DNA from: Nonomuraea cavernae
Lineage (GTDB): Bacteria > Actinomycetota > Actinomycetes > Streptosporangiales > Streptosporangiaceae
Reading direction: 5' to 3'
Length of the DNA stretch: 64,000 nucleotides
Assembly: GCF_014646355.1 (NCBI RefSeq)
Contig: NZ_BMNH01000009.1
Span: forward strand, 137,387-201,386
The translations under genes and the position numbers were made by a program. This document shows, piece by piece, positions 17,262 through 26,596 of this stretch (positions are counted from its first letter, which is position 1; each line of letters starts with the position of its first letter). Under the pieces are notes generated by a model that made no database searches, was not told where the DNA came from, and was given only the letters and a program-made list of their open reading frames with translations.

Positions 17262-17297
17262 CCCTCGGCCACCGCCCTCGACCAGTGCCCCTCGGGG

Positions 17298-19838
17298 CTA
17301 CTGACCCTCGACCAGTGACACCTGGACGGCGAACTCGGGCCCGTCGAGGAGGACGAACTCCTCGACGTTGCCCGCGCCGCACAGGTCGTCCTGGGCGAGG
17401 CGGACCAGCCCGATCTCGGGGCCGGTGACGGTCAGGCGCGAGACCTCGGCCCGCATCGACAGCCTGGCCTCCGACTTGGCCTTGCGCACCCGCCCGAGCA
17501 CCTCGGAGGCGACGGCCAGCACGGCCGGGTCGCCTCCGCCGCGCTCGGCCGCCGGCCAGGGGGCGCGGTGCACGCTGCCCTCGCGCCACCACGACCACAC
17601 CTCCTCGGTGACGAACGGCAGGAACGGCGCGAACAGCCGCAACTGGACGTCGAGCGCCCGGCGCAGCGCGGTGCGGGCCGAGGCCGCCCCGGCGCCGGAC
17701 TCGTAGGCCCGCGCCTTGACCAGCTCCAGGTAGTCGTCGCAGAACGACCAGAAGAACCGTTCGACGGCCTCCAGCGCCCGCGTGTGCTCGTAGCCGGCGA
17801 ACGCCTCGGTCGCCTCACGGACCACGTCGCCCAGGGCGGCCAGCATCGACAGGTCGAGCGGCTCGGTGACCTCGGTGACCTCGCCGCCCTCGCCCAGGCC
17901 CGAGCCCTCACCCAGGCCGAGCACGAACTTGGAGGCGTTGAGGATCTTGATCGCCAGCCGCCGGCCGATCTTGAGCTGACCGGCGTCGAACGCGGTGTCG
18001 ATGCCGTAGCGGCCGTTGGCCGCCCAGTAGCGGACCGCGTCGGAGCCGTGCCGCTCCAGCAGGTCCATCGGGGTGACCACGTTGCCCTTGGACTTGGACA
18101 TCTTCTTGCGGTCGGGGTCGAGGATCCAGCCCGAGATCGCGACGTCGCTCCACGGGGCGTCGCCGAACTCCAGGTGCGACCTGACCACGGTGGAGAACAG
18201 CCAGGTCCGGATGATCTCGTGGGACTGCGGGCGCAGGTCGGCCGGGAAGACCCGCCGGAACAGGTCGTCGTCGGTCTCCCAGCGGCCCGCGATCTGCGGG
18301 GTGAGCGACGAGGTGGCCCAGGTGTCCATCACGTCGGGATCGGCCATGAACCCGCCGGGCACCCCCCGCTGCGACTCCGTGTAACCGGGTGGCGTGTCGG
18401 AGGACGGGTCGATCGGCAGCAGCTCCTCGGGCGGCGTGATCGGCTGGTCGTAGACCGGCCGGCCGGTCTCGTCGAGGGGGTACCACACCGGGAAGGGCAC
18501 GCCGAAGAACCGCTGCCGGGAGATCAGCCAGTCGCCCGCCAGCCCTCCGACCCAGTTGTCGTATCTCACCCGCATGTGCGGCGGGTGCCAGCTCAGCTCG
18601 CGGCCCCGCTCCAGCAGCCGCTCGCGCAGCTCCGCGTCGCGCCCGCCGTTGCGGATGTACCACTGCCGGGTGGTGACGATCTCCAGCGGCTTGTCGCCGC
18701 GCTCGTAGAACTTGACCGTGCGCTGGACCGGCCGCGGCTCGCCGTCGAGGTCGCCGGACTCGCGCAGCAGCTCCACGATCCGCTCGCGGGCGCTGTGGAC
18801 GGTCTTGCCCGCCAGCTCTTTGTACGGCTCCTCGTCGACGCCCGCCGGCGGCTCGGGCAGCAGCCGGCCGTCCCAGCCGATGATCGGCCGGGTCTCCAGG
18901 TCGAGCTCGCGCCACCAGGTCACGTCGGTGATGTCGCCGAACGTACAGATCATGGCGATGCCCGAACCCTTGTCCGGCTCGGCCAGGTGGTGGGGCAGGA
19001 CGGGCACCTCGACGCCGAACAGCGGCGTGAGCACCGACGTGCCGAACAGCGGCCGGTAGCGCTCGTCGTCGGGATGGGCGACCAGGGCCACGCAGGCCGG
19101 GATCAGCTCGGGCCGGGTGGTCTCGATCCAGACCGGGCCGTTCTGGCCGTAGAACGAGATCCGGTGGAACGCTCCCGGCCACTCGCGGTCCTCGAGCTCG
19201 GCCTGGGCGACGGCGGTGCGGTAGGTGACGTCCCACAGCGTCGGCGCCTCGGCCAGGTAGGCCTCACCCCGGCCGAGGTTGCGCAGGAAGGCCCGCTGCG
19301 AGACCCGGCGCGAGTCGTCGCTGATCGTGGTGTAGAGCAGCGACCAGTCGACCGACAGGCCGACCCGCCGCCACACGGCCTCGAACGCCTGCTCGTCGAT
19401 GGCCGTCAGCTTGTGGCACAGCTCCACGAAGTTGCGCCGCGAGATGGAGATCTCACGTTTGCCGGGCTTGTCTGGCGGTACGAACCCGGGGTCGTAGGGC
19501 AGCGAGGGATCACAGCGCACGCCGTAGACGTTCTGCACGCGCCGCTCGGTGGGCAGGCCGTTGTCGTCCCAGCCGATCGGGTAGAACACCGACTTGCCCA
19601 GCATCCGCTGGTGGCGGGCCATGATGTCGGTGTGGGTGAAGGAGAAGACGTGACCCACGTGCAGGGAGCCGGAGACGGTGGGGGGCGGGGTGTCGATCGA
19701 GTAGATCTCCTCGCGCGCCCTGGACCGGTCGAACCGGTAGGTGCCCTCGCTCTCCCAGCGGCCTACCCATACCTGCTCCAAGCCATCGAGAGTGGGTTTC
19801 TCGGGCATAGGCGCATGGCGTGGTCGCTGTTGAGTCAT
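17298..19838 (-). CDS. valS: Valyl-tRNA synthetase
   Basis: The product is 846 residues. The class I motifs are GSLHVGHVFSF (HIGH, about residue 60) and KKMSKSKGNVVTP (KMSKS, about residue 575). The editing domain is at WIETTRPELIPACVALVAHP. The start ATG has an ideal AAGGAGG six bases upstream. At 846 residues it belongs to the shorter type; the C-terminal part (SEVLGRVRKAKSEARLSM onward) is compact rather than a long coiled-coil arm. It charges tRNA-Val with proofreading against threonine. The gene is monocistronic and divergent from the DUF4235 gene. Confidence 0.95.
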   Translation of the reverse strand: MTQQRPRHAPMPEKPTLDGLEQVWVGRWESEGTYRFDRSRAREEIYSIDTPPPTVSGSLHVGHVFSFTHTDIMARHQRMLGKSVFYPIGWDDNGLPTERRVQNVYGVRCDPSLPYDPGFVPPDKPGKREISISRRNFVELCHKLTAIDEQAFEAVWRRVGLSVDWSLLYTTISDDSRRVSQRAFLRNLGRGEAYLAEAPTLWDVTYRTAVAQAELEDREWPGAFHRISFYGQNGPVWIETTRPELIPACVALVAHPDDERYRPLFGTSVLTPLFGVEVPVLPHHLAEPDKGSGIAMICTFGDITDVTWWRELDLETRPIIGWDGRLLPEPPAGVDEEPYKELAGKTVHSARERIVELLRESGDLDGEPRPVQRTVKFYERGDKPLEIVTTRQWYIRNGGRDAELRERLLERGRELSWHPPHMRVRYDNWVGGLAGDWLISRQRFFGVPFPVWYPLDETGRPVYDQPITPPEELLPIDPSSDTPPGYTESQRGVPGGFMADPDVMDTWATSSLTPQIAGRWETDDDLFRRVFPADLRPQSHEIIRTWLFSTVVRSHLEFGDAPWSDVAISGWILDPDRKKMSKSKGNVVTPMDLLERHGSDAVRYWAANGRYGIDTAFDAGQLKIGRRLAIKILNASKFVLGLGEGSGLGEGGEVTEVTEPLDLSMLAALGDVVREATEAFAGYEHTRALEAVERFFWSFCDDYLELVKARAYESGAGAASARTALRRALDVQLRLFAPFLPFVTEEVWSWWREGSVHRAPWPAAERGGGDPAVLAVASEVLGRVRKAKSEARLSMRAEVSRLTVTGPEIGLVRLAQDDLCGAGNVEEFVLLDGPEFAVQVSLVEGQ

Positions 19839-19916
19839 GCCTCCTTATGGTACGGCTTCACGGGCCAGGCCCGCGTTAGAGACTAGGGTTCGTTATCTAG
19901 GGGAAGGAGACGCCGC

Positions 19917-20201
19917 ATGGCAGAGGACAAGCCGGATCTGGCCTGGCGGGTCATTGGCGGACTGGTCGGTCTGGCGACCGCGTGGGCGGCCCGGAAGCTC
20001 CTCGGGTTCGCCTGGGTCAAGGCGACCGGGAAGGAGCCGCCCATCGACACCGACTCGCCCGAGGTCAGCCTCGGTGAGGCGATCGGTTACGCCGTCGTGA
20101 TGGGCGTCGGCATGTCCGTGGCGCAGATCGTGGTCAACCGGACCGCCAAGAAGCGGTATGAAGCGTGGCGGACTGTGAAACAGGTGACTCCAGGGCATTG
20201 A
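19917..20201 (+). CDS. DUF4235 small membrane protein
   Basis: The product is 94 residues with two hydrophobic segments: [20 protein letters not shown] and [28 protein letters not shown] and TAKKRYEAW are typical of DUF4235. Function is unknown. The ribosome-binding site GAAGGAG is good. Its last 68 bases overlap the 3' end of otsA on the opposite strand, so transcription of the two is likely to interfere. Confidence 0.85.
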   Translation: MAEDKPDLAWRVIGGLVGLATAWAARKLLGFAWVKATGKEPPIDTDSPEVSLGEAIGYAVVMGVGMSVAQIVVNRTAKKRYEAWRTVKQVTPGH

Positions 20202-21567
20202 GAAACTCGTTGGCCCAGCGGTCCACGTCGTAGGTGGTGACCCGGCGCCGCATCGTGCGCATGCGCCGGGTCAGCTCGTGCGGCGTGGCCCGCATCGCCG
20301 CCAGGAGCTGGCGCTTGACGTCCTCGATGTCATACGGGTTGACCAGGTACGACTGCCGCAGTTCGTCGGCCGCCCCGGCGAACTCACTGAGCACGAGCGC
20401 CCCGTCCATCGCGTGGCGGCAGGAGATGTACTCCTTGGCGACCAGGTTCATCCCGTCGCGCAGCGGGGTCACGACCATCACGTCGGCCGCCAGGTAGAGC
20501 GCGGCCAGCTCCTTGCGGCCGTACGACTGGTGGAAATACTGGATCGGCTGCAGCCCGAGCATCGCGTGCTCGCCGTTGATCCGGCCGACCTGCAGCTCGA
20601 TGTCGTCCCGGAGCCGGCGATACTCCTCCACCCGCTCCCGGCTGGGCGTGGCGATCTGCACGAACACCGCCTCGTTGGGCGCCAGGCTGCCGTCCTTCAG
20701 CAGCTCGCCGAACGCCTCCAGCCGCTGCCCGATGCCCTTGGTGTAGTCGAGCCGGTCGACGCCGAGCAGCAGGTGGTCGGGGTCGCCGAGCTCCGACCTG
20801 ATCTCCTTGGCGCGGGTGATGACCGCCGGGTCGCGCACCATGGTGTCGAGTTCGCCGAAGTCGACGGAGATCGGGAAGGCCTGCGTGGTGACGACCCGGT
20901 CGTCGAGGAAGATCTCGTTCCCCTTGTACGGCAGGCCGAGCAGCCTGCGGCACAGCCGGCGGAAGTTGGAGGCGCCACCGGACAGCTGGAACCCCACCAG
21001 GTCGGCCCCGAGCAACCCCTCGACCAGCTCCTTGCGCCACGGCAGCCGCCAGAACAGCTCGACCGGCGGGAACGGGATGTGCAGGAAGAAGCCGATGCGC
21101 AGGTCGGGCCGGAGCTTGCGGAGCATGGCGGGCACGAGCTGGAGCTGGTAGTCCTGCACCCAGACGACCGCCCCGTGCTCGGCGACCTCGGCCGCGGCGT
21201 TGGCGAAGCGCTGGTTGACGAGGCGGTAGGCGTCCCACATGTCCCGCTCGAAGACGGGCGGCGCGACCACGTCGTGGTAGAGCGGCCAGAGCGTGGCGTT
21301 GGAGAACCCCTCGTAGTAGAGCTCCACCTCCTCGGTCGACAGCGGCACCGAGATGAGGTTCATGCCGTCCTGCTCGAACGGGTCCAGCTTCTCGTCGGCG
21401 GCTCCGTGCCAGCCCAGCCAGGCACCATGACGGCGCTGCATCACCGGGGCGATGGCGGTCACGAGCCCGCCCGGGCTCCTGCGCCATGAGGCCGTTCCGT
21501 CCGGCCCGACCGTCCGATCCACCGGCAAGCGGTTGGCAACGATCAGAAACGAGCTACGGCCACTCAC
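20134..21567 (-). CDS. otsA: Trehalose-6-phosphate synthase
   Basis: The product is 477 residues of glycosyltransferase family 20. [10 protein letters not shown] opens the chain. The family-typical segments [52 protein letters not shown] and [14 protein letters not shown] bind glucose-6-phosphate and UDP- or GDP-glucose. It makes trehalose-6-phosphate, an osmoprotectant precursor; no otsB is adjacent. The start GTG 21567 overlaps the stop of the upstream monooxygenase pseudogene (GTGA), and the ribosome-binding site GGAGGA lies inside that pseudogene's last codons. Expression may therefore once have been coupled to it. Confidence 0.95.
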   Translation of the reverse strand: MSGRSSFLIVANRLPVDRTVGPDGTASWRRSPGGLVTAIAPVMQRRHGAWLGWHGAADEKLDPFEQDGMNLISVPLSTEEVELYYEGFSNATLWPLYHDVVAPPVFERDMWDAYRLVNQRFANAAAEVAEHGAVVWVQDYQLQLVPAMLRKLRPDLRIGFFLHIPFPPVELFWRLPWRKELVEGLLGADLVGFQLSGGASNFRRLCRRLLGLPYKGNEIFLDDRVVTTQAFPISVDFGELDTMVRDPAVITRAKEIRSELGDPDHLLLGVDRLDYTKGIGQRLEAFGELLKDGSLAPNEAVFVQIATPSRERVEEYRRLRDDIELQVGRINGEHAMLGLQPIQYFHQSYGRKELAALYLAADVMVVTPLRDGMNLVAKEYISCRHAMDGALVLSEFAGAADELRQSYLVNPYDIEDVKRQLLAAMRATPHELTRRMRTMRRRVTTYDVDRWANEFLNALESPVSQSATLHTASWRSG

Positions 21568-22631
21568 TCAAGTCCTCCTACGACTCTGTCCAGCGTGCAC
21601 CGCGAGGCGCGGCGCACGGCGGCCACCACCGACTCCGGCCCCGCGTGGGGAATGATCGCGGCGATGTGAGCGTCGGGCCTGATCAGCCACGCTTCGTCCG
21701 GCCTGACGCCGAGTTCGTCGGCCAGGCCACCGGTGCCATCCATCGTCGCGAGCTCGCGGACGGCGAGCGGCGCCCTAGTGACCTTGCCCAAGACCTGGGC
21801 AAACAAACGCGAATCGCTCATTCCACCCACAAGTAGTAGGAAACCGTCACGGCAGTGATCACGCAATCTCCCGCCCGGCAGCGCCTGCCTGCGTTCCCGG
21901 TCGGCCGCGCCCGACGGGGCGAGGAAGCGCATGGTGGCCGCGGTGACCTCCAGGTTCTCCAGCGCGGCCGCGTGCCGCTCGACGTGGTACGTCTCCAGGA
22001 GTTCCTCGGGAGCCCAGCCGTTCAGCACGAAGGCCAGCTTCCAGGGCGAACGTGCGGCCGTCGAACCGGACGCCGAGCGCCTCCCGCAGCCCCTGCTCCC
22101 GCGCGCCGGCGCAGGCCACCACGTAGGAGGCGCGCAGCGACCGCGCGCCGCACCGGACGGTGACGCCGTGGTCGTCCCGCTCCGGGCCGGTCACCTCGTG
22201 GCCCCAGCGGACCTCGACGAGCGGCTGGGCGGCGATGGCCTCGTCGAGGATCTCCTCGGTGCGCGACTGGGAGATGTTCACGAACGGCGGCAGCGTGCCG
22301 GAGACCTCGAACCTCCAGGAGGACAGCTCCCGGTCGCGGTAGTAGGTGCGGGCGGCCGTCCAGGTCAGGCCCTCCTCGGCGATCCGGCCCGCGCCGACGG
22401 CCGACCAGACGTCGAGCACGTCGCGCTGCCCGGTCGAGCGTGCCGGTGGCCCAGTCGCGGTGGAAGGCGTCGCCGGTGTAGGGAGATGGAGCCGGGCTCC
22501 TTGAACAGGCGGGGCATTCTGGCGTACTCGCTGGCCCAGTCCTCGGCGCCCGCTCGGCGATCAGGTCGCGGGTCCTGTCGTGCGTGACGATTGTCGTCGA
22601 GATCGGCGGACGAGGCGAACGGCTTGACCAT
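21564..22631 (-). pseudogene. FAD-dependent aromatic monooxygenase (PheA/TfdB type), broken by deletion and frameshifts
   Basis: Three pieces in different frames belong to one enzyme. 22631-22400 has a short N-terminal piece. 22419-22050 encodes LDVWSAVGAGRIAEEGLTW, PFVNISQSRTEEILDEAI, VRWGHEVTGPE and VVACAGAREQGLREALGVRF. 22050-21564 encodes KLAFVLNGWAPEELLETYH, HVERHAAALENL and a thioredoxin-like C-terminal domain ending GGLE. In intact relatives some 120 residues, including the GDAAH flavin motif, lie between the GVRFDGRTF and WKLAFVLNGW segments. Here they are fused near 22045, so that part is deleted. The N-terminal GxGxxG loop is also not visible. It cannot be functional, but its last codons still carry the ribosome-binding site of otsA. 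Confidence 0.8.
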
Positions 22632-22665
22632 GGCTGCTCCTCTGCGTCTGCTGCGCCGGGGCGGG

Positions 22666-23487
22666 TCAGGGGTCTGACCGGCCCCGCTCGGGAGGCTCTA
22701 ACCGGCCGCGCTCGGCAGACGCCGGCAGCTTGACCCGCAGGTCGTCGCGGATGGCCTGGCCGAGTTTCTTGGTCGCCACCCGGTTGAGGGCGCCGCCGGC
22801 GACGGCGCCGGTCAGGAACGGGCCGAGCGTGGTGAGGTGGCGGCCGAGGGTGCGCATGAGGCGGTTGCGCAGGGCGGTCTTGGTGGCCGCGCCGAGCGCG
22901 AGCGAGACGGAGGCGGGGGCCAGCGGGTCGACGCCGCGTTGCTTGGCCCAGGCCGCGGTGAAGGCGACCGCGCGCTGGGCGCCGGTGCCCTCGACCCGCA
23001 CGCCGTAGACCTCGTGCAGCTCGGCGAGGAGCTTGACCTCGATGGCGGCGACCACGATCGTCTCGGCGACGAGCTGGGCGGGAGCGGAGAGCAGAAGAGG
23101 GGGCGCGGCGAACTGCGCGGCCGCGAGCGCGCCGCCGATGGCGCCGACCGTCATGGTGGCCTTCTGGGCGGTGCGGACCAGGTCGTCGGCGAGCTGCTCA
23201 CCGGTCAGGCCGTGGTGGTGCTCGGACAGGGTGTGCAGGTCTCGGATGGGGATGCGCGGCGCGATGTTGAGGAAGATGTCGGCCAACCACCGGCCTCGGC
23301 CGGTGCCGCTCTCCCGTGCCCTCCTGGAGGCGGTCGTCAGGGACCGGGCTAGGCGGCCGAGCAGCTTGCGCCGCTCGGCCGGCTCCAGCTCGCCGGGCTC
23401 GGTGAGCCTGCCCACGAGCTCGCCGACCTCCCTGTCGAGGTCGGCCTCCTGCTTGCCTGGTTGCTGATCCTTATCGGGTACGGCCAC
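22666..23487 (-). CDS. Conserved actinobacterial protein with hydrophobic core, unknown function
   Basis: The product is 273 residues. A charged N-terminal helical part (LDREVGELVGRLTEPGELE) is followed by IPIRDLHTLSEHHHGLTGEQ, a small-residue-rich hydrophobic region (GAIGGALAAAQFAAPPLLLS) and a basic C-terminus. It has an EcsC-like feel, but I cannot confirm that family. The GTG 23487 start has GGAGG at the right spacing. It lies 71 bases downstream of the DUF4193 gene and may be cotranscribed with it. Confidence 0.65.
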   Translation of the reverse strand: MAVPDKDQQPGKQEADLDREVGELVGRLTEPGELEPAERRKLLGRLARSLTTASRRARESGTGRGRWLADIFLNIAPRIPIRDLHTLSEHHHGLTGEQLADDLVRTAQKATMTVGAIGGALAAAQFAAPPLLLSAPAQLVAETIVVAAIEVKLLAELHEVYGVRVEGTGAQRAVAFTAAWAKQRGVDPLAPASVSLALGAATKTALRNRLMRTLGRHLTTLGPFLTGAVAGGALNRVATKKLGQAIRDDLRVKLPASAERGRLEPPERGRSDP

Positions 23488-23558
23488 GCGAAGCCTCCGT
23501 CTGGTGGTGGCGACCGCTCAGGGCCGATCGGCATCGCCGTTTGCCCTGAGCCACGGCG

Positions 23559-23858
23559 TCAGGCAGCGCACTCCCGGCAGACCTGCTGACCGTTCCTCTC
23601 GGACGCCAGCTGGCTGCGGTGGTGCACGAGGAAGCATCGCGAGCAGGTGAACTCGTCGGCCTGGCGCGGGATGACCCGCAGGCTGAGCTCTTCGTTCGAC
23701 AGGTCCGCGCCGGGCAGTTCGAGCGACTCGGCGAGGTCCGTCTCGTCGATGTCGATGCTGCCGGACGACTTGTCGGTGCGCCGGGCCTGCAGCTCCTGCA
23801 GGCTGTCCTCACTGAGATCGTCGTCCGTCTTGCGTGGGCTGTCGTAGTCGGTAGCCAT
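23559..23858 (-). CDS. DUF4193 family zinc-ribbon-like protein
   Basis: The product is 99 residues. An acidic N-terminal half (SSGSIDIDETDLAESLELPG) precedes four C-terminal cysteines arranged CSRC and CREC around FLVHHRSQLA, which probably hold zinc. It corresponds to Rv2699c. It is highly conserved in actinobacteria and has no assigned function. The 286 bases between it and the histidine kinase stop (23859-24144) contain no credible gene and presumably hold its promoter. Confidence 0.9.
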   Translation of the reverse strand: MATDYDSPRKTDDDLSEDSLQELQARRTDKSSGSIDIDETDLAESLELPGADLSNEELSLRVIPRQADEFTCSRCFLVHHRSQLASERNGQQVCRECAA

Positions 23859-24144
23859 CGTGCTAACTCCATCCCCCTCATCTATATGTCTTCACGCTCA
23901 TCGCGCGTCTTCTAACGTCCGGGACGCCCAACTTGTGCCCGATCCCGGCGGGGAGATTGTGCATCGGTACCCCAGGAGAACGGCCATCGAACCTCCCAAC
24001 ACGTCAGGGCCTGCTGCCGAGGGCAATGGTTAGCCAAATATGGCGAAACCCACAGCCTTGGCGTCACGCACCACCGTGTTCGACGGCACATCCAACCACA
24101 TGTGCGGCGAGAACGAGACGCCCCCACTCGACCAACACGCCGGA

Positions 24145-25446
24145 TCAGCGGCGTGGAAGCCGAATGGTCACGACAAGTCCGCCGCCGTCGCGTGGCACGG
24201 CGGTCACATTTCCACCATGAGCCTGGACCACCGCGCGCACGATGGACAGCCCCAACCCCGCTCCCTTGGCGGATTCCACCCGGTCGGCGTGGAGTCTCCT
24301 GAAGGGCTCGAACAGGCTGTTGACCTCGTACGCCGGAACGTGCTGTCCGGTGTTGGCCACCTGAACAACCAACGCACCGTCCGCCATTCCCGTCTGGATC
24401 CATACTTTTCCGTTTTCAGGAATGTTGTACTTGATCGCGTTCTCGAGCAGGTTACTGACGGACCGCTCCAGGAGCACCGGATCGCCCACGGTAGGCGCGC
24501 TGACCAGATCGGTGACGACCGAAACCCCGTGTTCGGCGGCGAACGGCATGACCTGTTCGACCGCGGTCCGCGCGACGTCCTGGACGTCCAGGGGTTTGCG
24601 CACCGCCAGGTCGCGCTCGCTCCTCGCGAGCAGCAGCAGCCCCTCGATCAGCCGCTCGTTGCGGGCGTTCACCTCGAGCAGGGTGCGGCCCAGGGCCTTG
24701 AGGTCCTGTGAGGCCTCGGGGTCGGACAGGGCGATCTCCAGGACCGTCCGGTTGATGGTCAACGGCGTGCGCAGCTCGTGCGAGGCGTTGGCGACGAACC
24801 GCCGCTGGGTGTCGAAGGCGACGTTGAGCCGGGTGAGCATGGCGTCGAAGGTGTCGGCCAGCTCCTTCAGCTCGTCGTTGGGGCCCTGGAGGTCGATCCG
24901 CTGGTGGGCCAGGTTGCTCTCGGACAGCTTCCTGGCCGTGGCGTTCATCTGCGCCACCGGGCGCATCGCCCGGTCGGCGACGAAGTAGCCGAGGATGACC
25001 GCCAGCAGGCCGACGCCCAGCAGGGCGAGGAACGAGCTGCTCAGCAGGGCGTCGCGGGCGGTCTGCACCGCCTGCTGCTGGGCCAGGCGCCACCGGTTCT
25101 CGACGATGGCCGCGTCGATGGCGTTCATGCCGCTGAGGTCGAGGGGCAGCCAGGCGTCGTCGATCGCCCTGCCGACGATCGCGTAGATCGAGAACAGCAG
25201 CACGGCGGCGGCCACGAAGAACAGCGCGCTGTAGGTCAGGGTGAGCCGCCAGCGGATGCTCACCCGGCCGGGCAGCTCCCTGACCCGGTCCATCGCGCTC
25301 CGCTGGACCGGCGCGTAGGAGGGGGGCGGCGGGCCGTCCCAGGCCGGCGGCCCGGTCGGCGGCGGCGCCTGCCTCTTCCGGTCGGAGGACGGGCTGATCA
25401 TCGGATGCGTCCGCGCCTCTTCGCGCCGTTCTGGACTTTCGCTCAC
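24145..25446 (-). CDS. Sensor histidine kinase, probable CutS-like
   Basis: The product is 433 residues. A Pro-rich cytoplasmic lead (about 1-65) is followed by TM1 (LTYSALFFVAAAVLLFSIYA), a short external loop of about 50 residues, TM2 (SSFLALLGVGLLAVILGYFV), HAMP, the phosphoacceptor FVANASHELRTPL and the ATPase boxes SNLLENAIKYN and KGAGLGLSIVRAVV. The start GTG overlaps the regulator's stop (GTGA). Position next to the inositol monophosphatase and ferrochelatase genes matches cutRS of Streptomyces. The external loop (AIDDAWLPLDLSGMNAIDA) contains no cysteine, whereas Streptomyces CutS is recalled to carry a cysteine pair there. Confidence 0.85.
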   Translation of the reverse strand: MSESPERREEARTHPMISPSSDRKRQAPPPTGPPAWDGPPPPSYAPVQRSAMDRVRELPGRVSIRWRLTLTYSALFFVAAAVLLFSIYAIVGRAIDDAWLPLDLSGMNAIDAAIVENRWRLAQQQAVQTARDALLSSSFLALLGVGLLAVILGYFVADRAMRPVAQMNATARKLSESNLAHQRIDLQGPNDELKELADTFDAMLTRLNVAFDTQRRFVANASHELRTPLTINRTVLEIALSDPEASQDLKALGRTLLEVNARNERLIEGLLLLARSERDLAVRKPLDVQDVARTAVEQVMPFAAEHGVSVVTDLVSAPTVGDPVLLERSVSNLLENAIKYNIPENGKVWIQTGMADGALVVQVANTGQHVPAYEVNSLFEPFRRLHADRVESAKGAGLGLSIVRAVVQAHGGNVTAVPRDGGGLVVTIRLPRR

Positions 25447-26096
25447 AACTTGTATCCCACCCCGGGCACCGTCTCGATCACCTGAGGGTCGCCCAGCTTC
25501 TTGCGCAACGTCATCATCGTCACGCGCACCACGTTGGTGAACGGGTCGATGTTCTCGTCCCATGCCTTGTCCAGCAGGTCCTCCTGGCTGACCACGGCGC
25601 CCTCGGCGCGCATCAGCTCCTCCAGGACCGCGAACTCCTTCTTGGTCAGCACGACCTCCCGCCCGTCACGCTCGACCAGCCGCTTGCCGGGGTCGAGCCG
25701 GATCCCGGCGCGCTGCAGCACGGGCGGCAGCGCCGGGGCCGAGCGACGGCCGAGCGCCCGGACCCGGGCGACCAGCTCGATGAAGACGAACGGCTTGGCC
25801 AGGTAGTCGTCGGCGCCCAGGCCGAGCCCCTCCACCTTGTCGTCCACGTCGCCCGAGGCGGTCAGCATCAGGATCCGCGAGGCCGAGCGCTGCTCCACCA
25901 GGCGGCGGCAGACCTCGTCGCCGTGCACCACCGGCAGGTCACGGTCAAGGACGATCACGTCGTAGTCGATGTAGGACGTACGCTCCAGCGCGCCACCGCC
26001 GTCGTAGGCCACGTCGACGGCCATGGCCTCGCGCCGCAATCCGGTCGCGATCGCGTCGGCCAGCACTCGCTCGTCCTCAACCACCAGCACCCGCAC
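25443..26096 (-). CDS. OmpR-family response regulator, probable CutR-like
   Basis: The product is 217 residues. The receiver domain starts RVLVVEDERVLADAIATGL. The phosphorylated aspartate is in VIVLDRDLPVVHG, followed by MLTASGD and DYLAKPF. The winged helix (about 125-217) ends in VVRVTMMTLRKKLGDP and VPGVGYKL. GTG 26096 was chosen because the chain then begins directly with the receiver and AAAGAGGTG precedes it; the longer frame has no domain. It is the first gene of the operon with its kinase and is divergent from a small gene at 26337. Confidence 0.9.
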   Translation of the reverse strand: MRVLVVEDERVLADAIATGLRREAMAVDVAYDGGGALERTSYIDYDVIVLDRDLPVVHGDEVCRRLVEQRSASRILMLTASGDVDDKVEGLGLGADDYLAKPFVFIELVARVRALGRRSAPALPPVLQRAGIRLDPGKRLVERDGREVVLTKKEFAVLEELMRAEGAVVSQEDLLDKAWDENIDPFTNVVRVTMMTLRKKLGDPQVIETVPGVGYKL

Positions 26097-26336
26097 GCCC
26101 GTGCACCTCTTTCCGCTTCTTGACCGACATTCTGACCTCAGCCTCGATAAGCGCACGGTAAGGCATCTCGGGGGCTGCCTCGGACAAGGCTCCGCGAATT
26201 TCCATGTTTCGGATGACGAGCGGGCTGGGTATGCCTGCGAAACACCCGCCGCCGTGTGCCGAAGGATCCCCGTGTGCGCAGGCCGGGTGACACACGTCGC
26301 CCAGGACGTTCTGGACCCCCTCAGAAAGCAGGTGAG

Positions 26337-26501
26337 ATGGGCGAGTTCACGACCACGATCGAAAGCCGCCTCGACCAGGCTTACAAGGGCCTCAGGGAGG
26401 CCCGTAGCGCCGGTGACGACTATCTCGCCGACACCCTCTCCGCGGAGATCGAGGATCTGCGCCGGCTGGCGGACGATCACGGCATCCCGTTGCGGAGCTG
26501 A
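26337..26501 (+). CDS. Small conserved helical protein, 54 residues
   Basis: ATG 26337 is preceded by AGGTGAG. The product is soluble and acidic and looks like a single helical hairpin (TTIESRLDQAYKGLREAR, ADTLSAEIEDLRRLADDHG). Similar short proteins occur in many actinobacteria, with no known role. A strong bidirectional terminator follows at 26511. The 240 bases upstream contain the divergent promoters for this gene and the response regulator. Confidence 0.7.
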   Translation: MGEFTTTIESRLDQAYKGLREARSAGDDYLADTLSAEIEDLRRLADDHGIPLRS

Positions 26502-26510
26502 CGCCAACGC

Positions 26511-26551
26511 GACGACGGCCGGGACCCTGGAAAAGGGCCCCGGCCGTCGTC
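26511..26551. terminator. Strong bidirectional terminator
   Basis: Arms 26511-26528 and 26534-26551 pair over 18 bases with one wobble, around the five-base loop GGAAA. It separates the 54-residue gene from the convergent inositol monophosphatase gene. Confidence 0.9.
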
Positions 26552-26596
26552 ATGTCCGGTGATCCCGGGCGTGGGGCCCCCGCGCCCGGCGCCCGG

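Noticed and set aside
17568-19886. 772-codon open frame antisense to valS
   Set aside because: It is a mirror frame of a firmly identified gene.
23912-24403. Open frame between DUF4193 and the histidine kinase
   Set aside because: It overlaps the kinase 3' end, has poor composition and no motif.
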